From the NCBI GenBank assembly GCA_963573305.1, contig OY754336.1, positions 12,808,699 to 12,872,698 of the forward strand: a stretch of DNA of 64,000 bases, written 5' to 3'. This stretch comes from Pyrrhosoma nymphula (Eukaryota > Arthropoda > Insecta > Odonata > Coenagrionidae). Below the pieces are notes generated by a model. The model was not told the origin of the DNA, searched no databases, and was given only the letters and a program-made list of their open reading frames with translations. Positions 63,091-64,000 of this stretch are shown piece by piece; position 1 is the first letter of the stretch; each line of letters begins with the position of its first letter. Both the position numbers and the translations under genes were made by a program.

Positions 63091-64000
63091 AAACTTTCAA
63101 AGGTGCAAACATTGATGTGTGAGTGTTAGTGTCTTATCACTCCTAGCCATTTTGTGTGTGCCTAGATTACTATTTTTTAAGGGGAGGTTGACAAGTTTTC
63201 ATTTGAGATAAAAATGGCTTATTTCATGTGTTTTAATGCCACAGTATCAAAGTTTGTAAAGATAACTCTGCATTTAATATGCATTTTTGTTGGCTGCAAA
63301 TTGATAGTGAAAAGATAGTAAGTTTTCTTGAGTGAAAACTTAGTTTATTTGTAACCATTCCTAAGTGCAGAGTAAAATATTCTACTATGATTGGATACTT
63401 AAAAATCTGGAAGCTGTTGATGTGCACCATTGGGCTTACTGCAAATATATTTATTTAATGATCTATAAATTAGCTAGAAAATTAAGGACTTAATTGTGAT
63501 TATGAGGTGCCTGGCTAACATGAGTAAGAAGGGAGGATTCGAGTAAATGTATGTACAATTTCATGCATCTTGATAGGGTGGCACAGCTGACAGAGAAAAC
63601 TGAAAATATAAATACATGATCTTATTCATGCATATAATTTTTTAAATTTAAGTGTTGATGCCATCATAGGGTAAGCATATAACTAACTTAAGCTTACTCA
63701 ATGATGCCATGCTACTACATCTGCCATTAGGTAGCATAGATCCTTTCCTCTGGTTCATTGAAAGGTACACTCTCCTCCACAAATTGCCGATGTGCATCAA
63801 AAAGTGCCTTAATCTGTGCATTACCATATTTTCAGCAGTGTTTTGGAGAAAAAGTCAGATTAGATGTGTGGATACAGTAATAATAGGCATACAGGTGCTG
63901 TATGCCTTAGGCTAACTTCAGTGATGTGGAATTGTGCTGAATTTTTTCAACTTAAATTATACCATATAATTATGTCACCTAGTATGATGGGTTCAGGATA
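63091..64000. other. Intron 26 (continues past window): nothing recognised
   Basis: No in-phase exon with an NBEAL-like sequence was seen up to 64000. The open frame at 63709-63915 shows no domain. Confidence 0.4.

Noticed and set aside
1..64000. CRISPR arrays, bacterial operons, riboswitches or a new multi-gene defence-like system
   Set aside because: The window is eukaryotic nuclear DNA with one spliced gene. Repeats present are transposon-derived, with no regular spacer structure.

Overview
The window is animal nuclear DNA, AT-rich and heavily interrupted by introns and transposable elements. The gene content and transposon types (Penelope-like, hAT, pogo/Tigger, piggyBac, jockey/CR1-type LINEs, tRNA-derived SINEs) suggest an arthropod, most likely an insect with a fairly large genome. 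The species cannot be read from the sequence. No prokaryotic gene, operon or CRISPR array is present.

The only host gene I can support is on the plus strand. It starts at 15798 and runs off the right edge. Twenty-six coding exons between 15798 and 62754 join without a frame break into 4008 nt (1336 codons). They encode the N-terminal half of a neurobeachin-like (NBEAL1/NBEAL2 type) BEACH-family protein: an N-terminal helical/armadillo region, the concanavalin-A-like lectin domain (about residues 604-830), and the following armadillo-like region. The PH-BEACH and WD40 modules that define the family must lie beyond base 64000. The gene model comes from splice signals, reading phase and recalled similarity to vertebrate NBEAL proteins. 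Every exon except exon 2 has a good donor.

Layout: 1-15.5 kb is upstream intergenic DNA with transposon relics: a small GC-rich hAT-like element at 6 kb, a LINE relic at 8.9-9.2 kb, an ACTTGC-rich repeat at 10.8 kb, and a 2.6-kb hAT element with a perfect 8-bp target duplication at 11.4-14.0 kb. The gene begins near 15.8 kb, preceded by a short upstream ORF. Intron 3 holds two hairpins; intron 4 a LINE relic and a dead piggyBac; intron 5 a Tigger-type element; intron 6 a pogo N-terminal relic and a Penelope-like element with inverted terminal repeats; intron 10 a nest of elements inside one another; intron 12 a 5'-truncated LINE with an intact reverse-transcriptase frame and a Tc1 relic; intron 14 a head-to-head SINE pair and a 2.2-kb element with long terminal inverted repeats; intron 15 a small pogo-type MITE; intron 16 four SINE copies in alternating orientation; intron 17 a pogo element split by a LINE; intron 20 more SINEs, a foldback repeat and a 190-bp tandem duplication.

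I did not find a new biological system of interacting genes. The most interesting observations are structural: nested and foldback mobile elements in introns, a duplicated 3' splice site at exon 20, an unusual donor at exon 2, and an upstream ORF that stops one base before the main start codon.
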